64,000 bases of DNA from Armatimonadota bacterium. GTDB taxonomy: Bacteria; Armatimonadota; Fimbriimonadia; Fimbriimonadales; GBS-DC. Position numbers and translations under genes: made by a program. The stretch spans positions 124,001 through 188,000 of the forward strand of contig JABWCR010000003.1 in NCBI GenBank assembly GCA_013359125.1. The letters are read 5' to 3'. Below the pieces are notes generated by a model, which ran no database searches, had not been told where the DNA came from, and saw only the letters and a program-made list of their open reading frames with translations. The first letter of the stretch is position 1. Each line of letters begins with the position of its first letter. Of the stretch, positions 51,006 through 61,045 are shown piece after piece.

Positions 51006-52144
51006 CGCCTCAGCCCAAAGAACGCCAGCGTCTCGCTCAGGTCGATGTCGTCCACCGTGCCGTCGCCGTTCAAGTCCGAAGGGCATCCACGGCAGTTCTC
51101 GCCAAACGCCTCTAACACCATCGCCAGATCGGTATCGTCCACAGTTCGATCTCTGTTGACATCGCCCGGCGGATAGACGGTGAACCAGGACGAGGAGTGC
51201 GGAGAGCTCTTGAGAAAGTCCATAAGCAGTTGAGCGACTTTTTGCCTTCCTTGAGGGCTGGGGTGCGTGCCGTCATTATTCAGGTCCAAGCACTCATAGG
51301 TCAATCCATCGCTTCGGGGCGTCAAGCCATCCGCCCACAAATACGGCCCCCACGCGATCCACGGCGCCACGGTGTTGTGGTTCAAATCGCCCGCAGTCGG
51401 ATCGATCTGCCCCGACTGCATCTGCCGCATCTGAGCCTCGATCAGCCACTTGACGGCGAAGCCCGACTCATAAGCATATGGCTCTGGGTTGAGCGTCGTA
51501 TCGGCATACCCGGCGTAGATACGACTGGAGAAGAAGACCACCCTCGCGTTGGGATACCGCACCTTCAGCGCTCTAGCAATGCTGCCCATTTGTTGCAGCA
51601 AATTGAACGCATCGGCATTGCTGTTGGGCAGGCGCACAGTGGGGCCGGCGTTCGCTACCTTGACCCAAAGCGCCTGCACCTGCAGTTCGCTCAAGCCCCG
51701 AGGCGTCAAAATCTGATCTCGAACCCGATTGTAGTTCGCGTCGTCCGGCGAATCCCATGTGGCCGCCGTTTGCCCTCCAGCCGCGCCGTTTAAGATGGTC
51801 AAACGGTTGTGCCACAGTTCGCTGTCGCCCTGCGCGACCGTCATAAACTGAGAAAATTCTTGCGCCGTGTTGGACATGCCGATGGACAAAAGGACGATCC
51901 GACCCTCGGGATGAGGGTTTCCAGAAGCGTCCAACGGACGAACCGACACCGCTCTACCGCGACCTATCCGCGCATGGCCTGCAGGCATGAAGTTCGAGCC
52001 GTTGAGATAGAGTCCGCCTGTATACTGTCCCAAGTAGGCGCCTGTGCCCAAGTCGTTGATCGGGATCAATCCGACCGAGGTGCGGGTGCAGTCGGACGGT
52101 ATCAGCGAAGCCAGCAATAGGCCGCAAATCGCAAGATTCGTCAT
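51002..52144 (-). CDS. Secreted SGNH/GDSL-type hydrolase with dockerin-like tag
   Basis: 380 residues. Signal peptide [19 protein letters not shown] (a lipobox reading is possible). SGNH features are [14 protein letters not shown] (nucleophile Ser, about 85-98), NGAAGGQTA and the C-terminal [14 protein letters not shown], which holds the Asp-x-x-His pair. An esterase acting on polysaccharide acyl groups is a reasonable guess. The last 60 residues hold two calcium-binding repeats ([21 protein letters not shown] and [21 protein letters not shown]). The ATG overlaps the pabA/trpG stop (ATGA), an odd operon partner. Confidence 0.8.
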   Translation of the reverse strand: MTNLAICGLLLASLIPSDCTRTSVGLIPINDLGTGAYLGQYTGGLYLNGSNFMPAGHARIGRGRAVSVRPLDASGNPHPEGRIVLLSIGMSNTAQEFSQFMTVAQGDSELWHNRLTILNGAAGGQTAATWDSPDDANYNRVRDQILTPRGLSELQVQALWVKVANAGPTVRLPNSNADAFNLLQQMGSIARALKVRYPNARVVFFSSRIYAGYADTTLNPEPYAYESGFAVKWLIEAQMRQMQSGQIDPTAGDLNHNTVAPWIAWGPYLWADGLTPRSDGLTYECLDLNNDGTHPSPQGRQKVAQLLMDFLKSSPHSSSWFTVYPPGDVNRDRTVDDTDLAMVLEAFGENCRGCPSDLNGDGTVDDIDLSETLAFFGLRR

Positions 52145-52719
52145 GCCGATTCAGACGCTCGCATTCGCAAGAAGTTCGCTATCATCTGCTTGCCATGCTC
52201 GGTCATGATCGATTCGGGATGAAACTGCACGCCCTCGATCGGCAATCTCTTGTGACGGACGCCCATAATCTCGCCCTGTTCGGTCTTAGCGGTTACGGAA
52301 AGGTCGCTTGGCAAAGTCTCCGGCATGAGCAACAGCGAGTGATAGCGAATCGCACTAAACGGGCTGGGCAGACCGTCAAATACGCCTTGCCGATCATGCT
52401 CGATCGCGCTGGATTTGCCGTGCATGATCCGGTCGGCGCGCACGATCGTGCCGCCGAATGCAGCGCAAATGCATTGATGGCCCAGGCAGACGCCCAATAG
52501 GGGGATGCTTTCCAAAGCTCGAATCAGCTCAACCGAGATGCCCGCTTCGTTCGGAGTGCAGGGCCCTGGCGAGATGAGAATTCTAGACGGTCCGAGCGCG
52601 AGTGCCTCCTCGACGCTGATCTCGTCGTTTCGATAGACCTGTGGATCGCCGCCCAACTCGCCGATGTATTGGACGAGGTTGTAAGTGAAACTGTCGTAGT
52701 TGTCGATGACCAGGGTCAC
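52141..52719 (-). CDS. Glutamine amidotransferase, PabA/TrpG type
   Basis: 192 residues. It supplies ammonia from glutamine to aminodeoxychorismate or anthranilate synthase. Many bacteria use one such subunit for both, and sequence alone cannot decide here. The triad is intact: Cys78 (LLGVCLGHQ) and His/Glu in GVQFHPESI near residue 168. The oxyanion loop [13 protein letters not shown] is typical. The start is GTG at 52719, 4 bases after the hrcA stop. No trp or pab synthase genes are nearby. Confidence 0.92.
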   Translation of the reverse strand: MTLVIDNYDSFTYNLVQYIGELGGDPQVYRNDEISVEEALALGPSRILISPGPCTPNEAGISVELIRALESIPLLGVCLGHQCICAAFGGTIVRADRIMHGKSSAIEHDRQGVFDGLPSPFSAIRYHSLLLMPETLPSDLSVTAKTEQGEIMGVRHKRLPIEGVQFHPESIMTEHGKQMIANFLRMRASESA

Positions 52720-52723
52720 GGAA

Positions 52724-53785
52724 TCACTCTTCGATCAGTTTGGCCAGGACGCCGGAAAGGCTGCGCGCCATCTGTTGGACCAGAGGCAAAGTCTCGGAGT
52801 AGCGCATTCTGGCCGGACCGACCACGCCGATCACGCCGCCTTCTCGCTTTCCAGCCTTGTATCGAGCGACCACCATGCTGCAGTTCTGAAGTTCGGGCAC
52901 CGGGTTCTCTTCGCCTACCATGACGCTCAGCTCGTTCTCCGGCGTCTGCTCCATGGCGTCATAGACTCTGTGCTTGTCCTGTAGGGCGCCTAGCACCTGT
53001 TCCAGCGATTCGAGACTGCGCTGAAACTCGACGTGCTCCATCATTTTCAGAATGCCTTCGTAATACAGTTCGCCTCTTGTAGCGACCCTTGCGGAAGATT
53101 GAGCGGCACGAAGAGTTCTGGCAATCGCGTCCTGCAAGAACCGATCTTCGACCACTGGCAGGGATAGCTTCAAAGCAACCACTTCGGCGGCTTGCTGGCC
53201 TTCGACCAGTTTGGCAATGGAGGCGTTTAACCGTCTCATCTGTTGCGCGCTAAGAGCCGAGCCTAAATCGACCACATGGCTATCGACGCTGCCATTGTCG
53301 AACGCGCACATCATCAGCGCGCGCCCCCTGGTCAACGGGGTTACGACGCACTTCAAAAGTTTCAGGCTCTGGTCTCTTGCGGTCGTCGCCACGGCAGCAT
53401 AGCGCGTGATGCCAGAGAGCATGCGAAGCGTGGCCGTTACCATCTCCGGCTGGCTCTCCACGGTCTTGGCCAGCCTTCTGGCAATCTGGCGGGCTTCGTC
53501 TTCGTTCATCGGCTCGGCTAATCGATCCACATAGTATCGATAGCCTCGATGCGTGGGCGCGCGACCGGCGCTAGTGTGCGGCTGATGCAAATAGCCCATG
53601 TCCGAGATGGTCGCCATCTCGTTGCGCACAGTGGCCGGCTTGACGCCAAGCGGATAGCGCTGAAGGAGCGACTCCGAACCAACCGGCTCGGCGGTCTCCA
53701 CATAATCGTCCACCACAGCCTTCAGAATCGTCTGCTTGCGCGGATCGAGCTCTTCGGCCTGTCGCTGGTCGCCTTTCTTGGTCAT
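52724..53785 (-). CDS. hrcA: Heat-inducible transcription repressor HrcA
   Basis: 353 residues, a normal length. The N-terminal winged helix ([29 protein letters not shown], then [39 protein letters not shown]) is the conserved HrcA region that binds CIRCE. A GAF-like middle and a dimerisation C-terminus ([23 protein letters not shown]) follow. The CIRCE site at 28-54 before groES is its expected target. No CIRCE lies before hrcA itself, and dnaK, grpE and dnaJ are not adjacent, unlike many genomes. Confidence 0.97.
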   Translation of the reverse strand: MTKKGDQRQAEELDPRKQTILKAVVDDYVETAEPVGSESLLQRYPLGVKPATVRNEMATISDMGYLHQPHTSAGRAPTHRGYRYYVDRLAEPMNEDEARQIARRLAKTVESQPEMVTATLRMLSGITRYAAVATTARDQSLKLLKCVVTPLTRGRALMMCAFDNGSVDSHVVDLGSALSAQQMRRLNASIAKLVEGQQAAEVVALKLSLPVVEDRFLQDAIARTLRAAQSSARVATRGELYYEGILKMMEHVEFQRSLESLEQVLGALQDKHRVYDAMEQTPENELSVMVGEENPVPELQNCSMVVARYKAGKREGGVIGVVGPARMRYSETLPLVQQMARSLSGVLAKLIEE

Positions 53786-53797
53786 GTCTCAGCCTCG

Positions 53798-53803
53798 ATT
53801 CTA
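53798..53803 (-). promoter_or_regulatory. -10 box of hrcA
   Basis: TAGAAT on the minus strand, 12 bases before the ATG at 53785. The leader would be about 5 bases with no clear ribosome-binding site. Confidence 0.45.
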
Positions 53804-53914
53804 CCTGTTGAATCCCAAGCCGGCATACTGTCAAAATTACAGGGTCTCGCGCAAACCGAATGAACCGTTCGAGCCGGTTCGCGCTTCTAATAGGGCGTCA
53901 GGAGGGTTGGGAAC

Positions 53915-56900
53915 ATGAGAGGAATCGTGCTTGCACTGGCTGTAATAGCCGCGCTAACGCTGATCGGCGCCGGCATTTCTGCAAAGTTGGACGCTGTTGC
54001 TATTCAGGATATTGCAACGCTAAAGTCTCAAGCGGAGCGGCATTATGCCGAAGGCTCGTTCGCCGAAGCGCTCAGGCTCTACCAACGAGCGGACGCTCTC
54101 ACCCTGTCCGAAGTCGATCGTCGCTGGGTCGATTTTCGATTGGCCGACTGCCAATGGCGGTCGCTGGGCGCCGATCGACGACCCGACCAAACGCCTATCG
54201 AGGAATCCGAGTCGAAGCTTAAAGCGATCGTCGAGAAAATCAAAGAACCCAAAGATCGAGACCTCGTGTGGGCTTTGGCGGCAGAATCCCTGGGAGATCT
54301 TGATCTTCAACACAGGCGCGGCGGCAGCGCTTGGAACTGGTACTCGCAAGCCTTGAGCTACTGGGCGGACCAGACCGAGTTAGAGACCGCTCGTAAGAAA
54401 TACATCGAGATCGTTTTTCGATACGCTCGCGGGCCGCAAGACAGCGGCGGACCCTGGGGATGGTCGAGATTTGGCTACGAGAGAGTTCCATCGCAATTCC
54501 TCGAGAACGCGCTTTCCATTGCCAAAACGGAGAACGATCGCGCTGGGCTGGCGCATCTCTTGGCAATGGCTCTGTTCAATCGAAACGACTTTTCGGGCGC
54601 AAAGCGAGCCGAGCAAGCCTTCCTGCTCTCCATTCAACACGGCAAGCGCGTCAAGTGGTACGACGAAGCGCTCTATCACTACGGATTATGGAGCGAACAG
54701 CGCGGCGCAACGACGAGGGACGAAAACGGCAACCAGTCGCGCAAATCAGACTTCGAAAAAGCGCTGAAACTCTATCAGCGATTGATCTCCGAGTACAAAC
54801 AAGAGGAATCGGCCTATTGGGAGAACGCGAGAGACCGAAGCCGCCAAATCACCCAAGAACAGGCTACCGTCATGATCGGCGAGCAGTTTCTGCCCGGTTC
54901 GCTCGTTCGCTTCCACGTCGCCTATCGCAACGTAGCGCAGGGCCAGTTCGCTATCTATCGAGTCAATGTGATGACCGACTTTGAGCCGGTCGGCGACCGC
55001 TATCGCAACGCAGACCTTTATCGAGCGGAGAGAATTATGGCCCGCCAACCCATAAGAACCTGGCAAAAAACCTTCGCCCAAACAGGCAAACATTACCCCG
55101 GCCAAGAGCAGTACGTCCTGGAAGACAAACTTCCCGTCGGCGCCTATCTAATTTCGGTCAAAGCAGGGTCGGCTGCGAGCCATGCGCTTTTGGTCGTAAC
55201 CGATGCGGCGATCATATCGAACCCGCTCAATCAGGACATGAGCGTTTACATGGCCGATGCGATTTCGGGCCAGCCTGTGCCCAATGCCAAGGTCAAAATC
55301 TGGTTCGGCGAATACAACGGTCAGTCCAACCGCTGGAATTGGGTATCCCGAGAGGGGACGTCCAACTCGGATGGAATGGTCCGGATACCCAAGCCCGGAA
55401 CGTATCAGCGATCGGTCGTCATCGCCGATGCAGACGGGCGCACCGCTTTCATCCCCGATCAATACATCTATGATTATGGCCAGCGCGGTCGTGGATGGAT
55501 GATCTATGCCTTTACCGACCGTCCTGCATACCGCCCGGGCGATACCGTACAGTGGAAGTCGATCCTGCGCGCTTACCAGGAACAAACCTACGCGACCCCA
55601 GCGGGCAAGAGGCTTGAGTTATCGATCACCGATCCAAAGGGCGAAAAGGTGAAGACCGGCCTCATATCCCTCAACGACTTTGGATCCTGTTGGGGCGACC
55701 TGGAGCTGACCGACAAAATGCCTTTGGGCCAATACATGCTCCACTTTTCGGACCCTTCCAATGCCAACAACCATATTGGAAGCGCCGTGCTTTTTCGCCT
55801 GGAAGAGTACAAACTCCCCGAGTTCAAGGTCAGCGTCTCTACGCTGGAAGAGAACGGCGTTAAGAAGACCTTCCGATTGGGCGAGCCGATCGAGATCGAG
55901 ATTAAGGCGGAGTTTTACTTTGGAGGCGCCGTTGGGGATGCAGATGTGGACGTTGTGGTGCGCCAGCGCAACTTCTACCCCTACTTTGCGCCAGACCGGC
56001 GCTATCCCTGGTACTTTGAAGAGACTCGATATGGCCGATGGGGCTACAACTGGGATCGTGGACAAGAGATTCGGCGAGAGAAACTGAAGACCGATGGCGA
56101 CGGGCGGGCCCGTTTGACCATCGAAAGCCCGCCGAGCGGGGACAACATCGAGTACATCGTCGAAGCAAGGGTAACCGACTCTTCGCGCCGCGAAATCGTC
56201 TCGACCGGCACAGTGCGCGTTACCAATCAGCGCTACTTTGCCCATCTGGATGCGAAACGATTTCTGGTGCGGCCTGGCGACCGAGCCCTATTTGCGCTAA
56301 AAACCAAGGACGCCAACAAGAATCCCGTAAGCGCGAGCGGCAAGGCGACCGTTTATCACATCCAGACGGTCGAAACCTGGATAAACCCGCACGGTGTTCG
56401 CGTGTCGGGCGCCGAATTGGAGACGGCCCGATCGAAGGGCTTCCCTATGGTCGACGGCCGTAGATGGCAGATGGAAAGCCGTGCGGAAAGGCGCACCAAA
56501 GTCAAGGAGATGCCCGTAAACACGACATCGAACGGTGAAGCAGAGTTTGATCTTGTGATCGAAAAGACAGGCGCCTATGAGGTCGTCTGGTTAGGCCCCG
56601 AGAGCGACGGCCCGGACGTTAAGGCTCAGACCAACTTCTGGGTAGCCGACCGAAACACCCGGGACGTGGAGCGGTTCCGAAACGGCTTGGAGATCGTCGT
56701 CGAGTCGGAGAGTATGAAGGCAGGCGGCTATGGCCGCATCGCCCTGATCTCCGACTCGCCTAACTCTTCCGTGCTGTTGACGCTGGTCGGACAAGGCGTC
56801 ATCGACCATCGGCTTGTCAGAATGTCGGGCCGAATGGCGGTGGTGGACATGCCGATCGATAGCCGACATGTGCCGAACTTCTATGTCTATGCCTCGACCG

Positions 56901-59722
56901 TTCGAAACGCGATGTGGCTCACCGATCAGAAAGAAGTGATCGTGCCTCCAGAACAGCAGTTCTTGAACGTCGAGGTCGTAGCGGACAGGGAGGTCTACGA
57001 GCCGGGCGAGACCGGCTCTCTGACCATAACCGCAAAGGACCATGCGGGCAAGCCCGTCATAACCGAACTGGGCGTGCGCGTGAGCGACTATGCGGTCGAG
57101 TACATTCAGAAGGACGAAACGCTCGACCCTCGCCAGTTCTTCTATGGCGACAAGCGATATAGCTACTTTAGCTACGCCTGTTCGCTCGCTTATCACGGAT
57201 TGTCGTTGCTCGAAAAGAACAAAGACGGATCTGTACTCGCTCGCTCTCGAGACGAACTGGCCGCCATGCCTGCTAGGGAGAACGCACGGTTTCAAGGCGC
57301 CCCAGCCTCGGCCGAGACTGGCGGCAGTGGCGGTTTTGGTGGTCGTGGCGGAGGCTTCGCGCTAGGCGCCGAACTCAAATCGATGGACCTGGCCGCCGCT
57401 ATGCCATTAGTAGAGCAAGCGCCAGAACAAGAGATAGCCGTCCGAACGGATTTTCGCGCCACCGCCTACTGGAACGCCGCGATCGTTACGGACGCGAACG
57501 GCAAAGCGACCGTCCAGTTCAAATATCCCGAATCGACCACTGAATGGCGAGCCGTGGTTCGCGGCGTTACGACATCCACCCAGGTTGGCAAGGGCGAGGC
57601 GACCTCGCGAACGCGCAAGCCCATCATTGTGCGGCTACAGGCGCCCCGGTTCTTTGTTGTTGGCGACGAGCCGGTCATCTCGGCAGTCGTTAACAACAAC
57701 ACCGACCAAGCCATGCGCGCCCGAGTCTCTTTGGACGCAGAAGGCATCGATCGAACCGGCAGTCGCGACATCGAACTAACCGTGCCCGCCAATGGCGAAG
57801 CCCGCGCCGACTGGAAGACCCGCGTTTTGAACCACGGTCCGGTCAAGTTGAAGACAACGGCTGTCGCAGGCCGCCAGACCGACGGTATGGAGCGGACCTA
57901 CCTGGCGTTTGAACATGGCATCGATCGCTTAATCGCCAAGTCGGGCAAGTTCGCGTCGAACGAAGCCGCTATTCTGATGGACATCCCCGCAGCGCGGCGC
58001 TCGACCGAGTTCGAGGTGATGGTAACGCCCAGCCTGGCCGTAACGATGCTCGACGCGCTGCCCTACCTGATCCGCTATCCCTATGGCTGCACCGAGCAAA
58101 CCATGAGCCGATTCCTGCCCACCGTGATCGTCAAGAGCACGCTGCAAAAGATGGGCATGAAGCCGGAGGACATCGCTAACAAGGTGTTTGGCGGCATTAC
58201 GCCCGAAGCGGCCAAACGAATGGCGACCAACCCGCAGGCAATGCTAAAGGAACTGGATCAAGTCATCCAGGCTGGACTGGCGCGGCTGTACGACATGCAG
58301 CACGAGGACGGCGGATGGGGCTGGTGGAAGGAGGGCGAATCGGACCTCTGGATGACGGCCTATGTCGTCTGGGGCTTGACGCTGGCACAATCGGCAGACC
58401 TCGACTTTGAGCACGATCGACTGGAGCGCGGCAGAGCGTTCCTGCAGACGAAGATTGTAACGGCCAAGAACAATCTGGCCCTGCAAACTTGGGTCCTGCA
58501 TGCGCTGACCGCGCGAAACGGGAACGGCTCCGGCCCAGAACGCGCCGCGTTTGAGAACCTGTACGAACGCCGAAGCGAACTGCCCTCTTACAGTCTTGCG
58601 CTGCTTGCGCTCTCGGCGCACCGAATGGGAATGCGCGAACAGGCGCAGGTGTTGTCTCGAAACCTGGCCAACGGCGCCCAGATCGATAATGCGCCCGACC
58701 AATCGATACTGGTCCCCGGGGGCGAGCGCAACCCGCTGGCCGGCAGAACCGCGTTCTGGGGTTCGCGCGGATATTGGTGGAGATGGCACGACGGCCCAGT
58801 GGAGAGCACCAGTTTTGTACTGAGCGCTCTGTTAGCCATCGATCCCAAACACGAGCTGATAGAACCCGCGATCAACTGGCTGCTAAAAAACCGACGAGGC
58901 GCGCAATGGTCCAACACCCGCGACACCGCGATCGCGATTCTGACCCTCAACGACTATCTAAAAACGACCAACGAGCTCGGCCAGCGTTTTGACTTCGAGG
59001 TGTTCTTAAACGGCCGATCGATCGGAAAGCAGAGCGTAACGCCCGAGACTGCGATCTCTGCGCCGAGCCGTTTTGCCGCCGACCCCGAATTGGTGCGAGA
59101 CGGTCGAAACGAGATTCGGATTGTTCGCACGGGCGAATCCGGCAACCTCTACTTTAGCGTCGAAGCTCGATTCTTCAGTCTGGAGGAGCCGATCCCTGCA
59201 GGCGGCCATGAGATCTTCGCCCGGCGAGAATTCTATCGCTACGTCGAGAAGAGAACTCTGCTGAACGGGATCCAGTACGAGCGCGTGCCGCTTCGCGATG
59301 GAGAAACCGTGCGCAGCGGCGAGCGAGTCGAGGTCGTCGTTACCGTCGAATCGAAGAATGACTATGAGTATCTGATCTTCGAAGACCTGAAGCCCGCCGG
59401 GTTGGAGGCCGTGCAGCTTCAGAGCGGCGCTCCCTTGTATGCCAGAGAGCTGAAGGCGTCTCGCGCGGGCGAGGCGAGCGGCAACCGCGACCCGAACGCG
59501 CCTTACACCGGTCGCTCCGCTTGGCTCTATCAGGAGCTGCGAGACCGAAAAGTGGCCATGTTCGCCTCGAGTCTGGAGCAGGGCTTGTGGGAAATCCGGT
59601 ATGAGCTTCGCGCCGAGGTTCCCGGCAGGTTCCACGCGCTGCCGCTAATGGGCCATGCGATGTACGTGCCGGAGATTCGGTGCAACAGCGACGAAACGCG
59701 CTTGACCGTTCTGGACCGTTAG
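53915..59722 (+). CDS. Bacterial alpha-2-macroglobulin
   Basis: 1935 residues. The N-terminal signal segment MRGIVLALAVIAALTLIGAG is followed by a TPR-like helical region (to about 300). Macroglobulin domains come next (the MG2-type segment VYMADAISGQPVPNAKVKIWF near 445 and AFTDRPAYRPGDTVQWKS near 535). A Gly-rich bait-like stretch lies at about 1136-1150. A FRATAYWNAAIVTDANGKA segment and the thioester motif GCTEQ (Cys1392) follow, then alpha-helical thioester and receptor-like domains. It would trap proteases in the periplasm. The usual partner PBP1C is absent. GGAGGG precedes the ATG. Confidence 0.93.
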   Translation: MRGIVLALAVIAALTLIGAGISAKLDAVAIQDIATLKSQAERHYAEGSFAEALRLYQRADALTLSEVDRRWVDFRLADCQWRSLGADRRPDQTPIEESESKLKAIVEKIKEPKDRDLVWALAAESLGDLDLQHRRGGSAWNWYSQALSYWADQTELETARKKYIEIVFRYARGPQDSGGPWGWSRFGYERVPSQFLENALSIAKTENDRAGLAHLLAMALFNRNDFSGAKRAEQAFLLSIQHGKRVKWYDEALYHYGLWSEQRGATTRDENGNQSRKSDFEKALKLYQRLISEYKQEESAYWENARDRSRQITQEQATVMIGEQFLPGSLVRFHVAYRNVAQGQFAIYRVNVMTDFEPVGDRYRNADLYRAERIMARQPIRTWQKTFAQTGKHYPGQEQYVLEDKLPVGAYLISVKAGSAASHALLVVTDAAIISNPLNQDMSVYMADAISGQPVPNAKVKIWFGEYNGQSNRWNWVSREGTSNSDGMVRIPKPGTYQRSVVIADADGRTAFIPDQYIYDYGQRGRGWMIYAFTDRPAYRPGDTVQWKSILRAYQEQTYATPAGKRLELSITDPKGEKVKTGLISLNDFGSCWGDLELTDKMPLGQYMLHFSDPSNANNHIGSAVLFRLEEYKLPEFKVSVSTLEENGVKKTFRLGEPIEIEIKAEFYFGGAVGDADVDVVVRQRNFYPYFAPDRRYPWYFEETRYGRWGYNWDRGQEIRREKLKTDGDGRARLTIESPPSGDNIEYIVEARVTDSSRREIVSTGTVRVTNQRYFAHLDAKRFLVRPGDRALFALKTKDANKNPVSASGKATVYHIQTVETWINPHGVRVSGAELETARSKGFPMVDGRRWQMESRAERRTKVKEMPVNTTSNGEAEFDLVIEKTGAYEVVWLGPESDGPDVKAQTNFWVADRNTRDVERFRNGLEIVVESESMKAGGYGRIALISDSPNSSVLLTLVGQGVIDHRLVRMSGRMAVVDMPIDSRHVPNFYVYASTVRNAMWLTDQKEVIVPPEQQFLNVEVVADREVYEPGETGSLTITAKDHAGKPVITELGVRVSDYAVEYIQKDETLDPRQFFYGDKRYSYFSYACSLAYHGLSLLEKNKDGSVLARSRDELAAMPARENARFQGAPASAETGGSGGFGGRGGGFALGAELKSMDLAAAMPLVEQAPEQEIAVRTDFRATAYWNAAIVTDANGKATVQFKYPESTTEWRAVVRGVTTSTQVGKGEATSRTRKPIIVRLQAPRFFVVGDEPVISAVVNNNTDQAMRARVSLDAEGIDRTGSRDIELTVPANGEARADWKTRVLNHGPVKLKTTAVAGRQTDGMERTYLAFEHGIDRLIAKSGKFASNEAAILMDIPAARRSTEFEVMVTPSLAVTMLDALPYLIRYPYGCTEQTMSRFLPTVIVKSTLQKMGMKPEDIANKVFGGITPEAAKRMATNPQAMLKELDQVIQAGLARLYDMQHEDGGWGWWKEGESDLWMTAYVVWGLTLAQSADLDFEHDRLERGRAFLQTKIVTAKNNLALQTWVLHALTARNGNGSGPERAAFENLYERRSELPSYSLALLALSAHRMGMREQAQVLSRNLANGAQIDNAPDQSILVPGGERNPLAGRTAFWGSRGYWWRWHDGPVESTSFVLSALLAIDPKHELIEPAINWLLKNRRGAQWSNTRDTAIAILTLNDYLKTTNELGQRFDFEVFLNGRSIGKQSVTPETAISAPSRFAADPELVRDGRNEIRIVRTGESGNLYFSVEARFFSLEEPIPAGGHEIFARREFYRYVEKRTLLNGIQYERVPLRDGETVRSGERVEVVVTVESKNDYEYLIFEDLKPAGLEAVQLQSGAPLYARELKASRAGEASGNRDPNAPYTGRSAWLYQELRDRKVAMFASSLEQGLWEIRYELRAEVPGRFHALPLMGHAMYVPEIRCNSDETRLTVLDR

Positions 59723-61011
59723 TCGGCAAAGGCCCGGTCGAAAATCGCGTCCAAGTTGCGCAGATGATGGTCGATGTCGCAACAGGTTCTGAGCGCCTCC
59801 TCGCTCAGAACCTCTCGCACATCCGGGTCGGCAATCAGGCTGTCTAAGAATGAGCCGCCCTCCCAGGCTTTGGCCGCATTTCGCTGCACCAGTTCATAAG
59901 CCCGTTCCCTGGGCAGACCGGCCGAAACAAGCGCAAGCATCACATGCTCGCTAAAGGACAGTTGCCCCATCAGCGCAAGGTTCTGCGCCATCCGTTCGAC
60001 ATTTATGTTTAAGTTTGCGAGGATGTCGTTAAACTTTCGGAGCATGAAATCGACTGCCAGGCAGGCATCGGGAATGACGATCCGCTCGACGCTAGAATTG
60101 GTCAGGTCGCGCTCGTGCCAAGTGGAAATCGACTCGAACATGGCCAACGAATAGCCGCGCACCACCCGTGCCAAGCCCGCTACCGTCTCGCAGTTCCAAG
60201 GGTTTCGTTTATGCGGCATGGCGGAGGAGCCTGTTTGGCCTTTGGCAAACGCCTCCTGAGTTTCAAGGATCTCGGTGCGTTGGAGGTTGCGCAGCTCCGT
60301 AGCGTATCGCTCCAGAGAACCGGCCAAGATGGCCAGAGCGCTCATAAACTCGGCGTGGCGGTCGCGATTGACGATCTGAGTGGAAACCGGATCGGGCTGC
60401 AGGCCGAGCTTCTGGCAAACCAATTCTTCGACTTGGGGATCGGCGTTGCCATGGATGCCGACCGCGCCTGAGACCTTGCCCACGCTGATGGCAACTTTTG
60501 CCCGTTCCAACCTCTCCAAATTGCGCTTCATCTCGGCGTGCCAGCCCGCTAGCTTGAATCCGAAGGTGATCGGCTCGGCATGGACGCCGTGCGTGCGCCC
60601 GATCATCGCTGTGCGTTTGTGCTCCATAGCCCGTCGACGAATGGTATCAGAAAGCGTCTTAGCCTCACTTATGATCAGCTCGATCGCTTGGCGCAACCGA
60701 AGGGCCAGCGCGGTATCGACCACATCGTACGAGGTTACTCCAAAGTGGATCCATCGCCCCTCGTCGCCCACGTTCTCGGCCGCGTTGCGCACAAACGCCA
60801 TCACATCGTGCCGGGTCGTCTTTTCCAGCTCTAGAATCCGGTCGATGTCGAAACGCGCGCGCTGGCGGATGGCCTCGACATCGGCCTTGGGAATGCGGCC
60901 GATCTCTGCCATCGCCTCGCAGATAGCGATCTCGACCTCAAGCCAGCTTTGGTACTTGTTCTCCTCGCTCCAAACGCGCTGCATCTCTGGCGAGCTGTAT
61001 CGGGCAATCAT
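59719..61011 (-). CDS. purB: Adenylosuccinate lyase
   Basis: 430 residues. It cleaves SAICAR and adenylosuccinate in purine synthesis. The signature SSAMPHKRNPWNCE (about 260) carries the catalytic Ser, and GRTHGVHAEPITFG (about 135) the catalytic His. VTSYDVVDTALALRLRQA is also typical. The start is the ATG at 61011, 6 bases after a minus-strand TAGAAT, so the mRNA is leaderless. The stop shares 4 bases (TTAG) with the alpha-2-macroglobulin gene. Confidence 0.97.
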   Translation of the reverse strand: MIARYSSPEMQRVWSEENKYQSWLEVEIAICEAMAEIGRIPKADVEAIRQRARFDIDRILELEKTTRHDVMAFVRNAAENVGDEGRWIHFGVTSYDVVDTALALRLRQAIELIISEAKTLSDTIRRRAMEHKRTAMIGRTHGVHAEPITFGFKLAGWHAEMKRNLERLERAKVAISVGKVSGAVGIHGNADPQVEELVCQKLGLQPDPVSTQIVNRDRHAEFMSALAILAGSLERYATELRNLQRTEILETQEAFAKGQTGSSAMPHKRNPWNCETVAGLARVVRGYSLAMFESISTWHERDLTNSSVERIVIPDACLAVDFMLRKFNDILANLNINVERMAQNLALMGQLSFSEHVMLALVSAGLPRERAYELVQRNAAKAWEGGSFLDSLIADPDVREVLSEEALRTCCDIDHHLRNLDAIFDRAFAD

Positions 61012-61017
61012 GAGCTG

Positions 61018-61023
61018 ATTCTA
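61018..61023 (-). promoter_or_regulatory. -10 box, leaderless start of purB
   Basis: TAGAAT on the minus strand, 6 bases before the purB ATG at 61011. Confidence 0.55.
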
Positions 61024-61033
61024 CTTGACGGGC

Positions 61034-61039
61034 TATAAT
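61034..61039 (+). promoter_or_regulatory. -10 box, leaderless start of the M16 gene
   Basis: TATAAT, 6 bases before the GTG at 61046. Only 10 bases separate it from the divergent purB -10 box. Confidence 0.6.
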
Positions 61040-61045
61040 CGGCGC

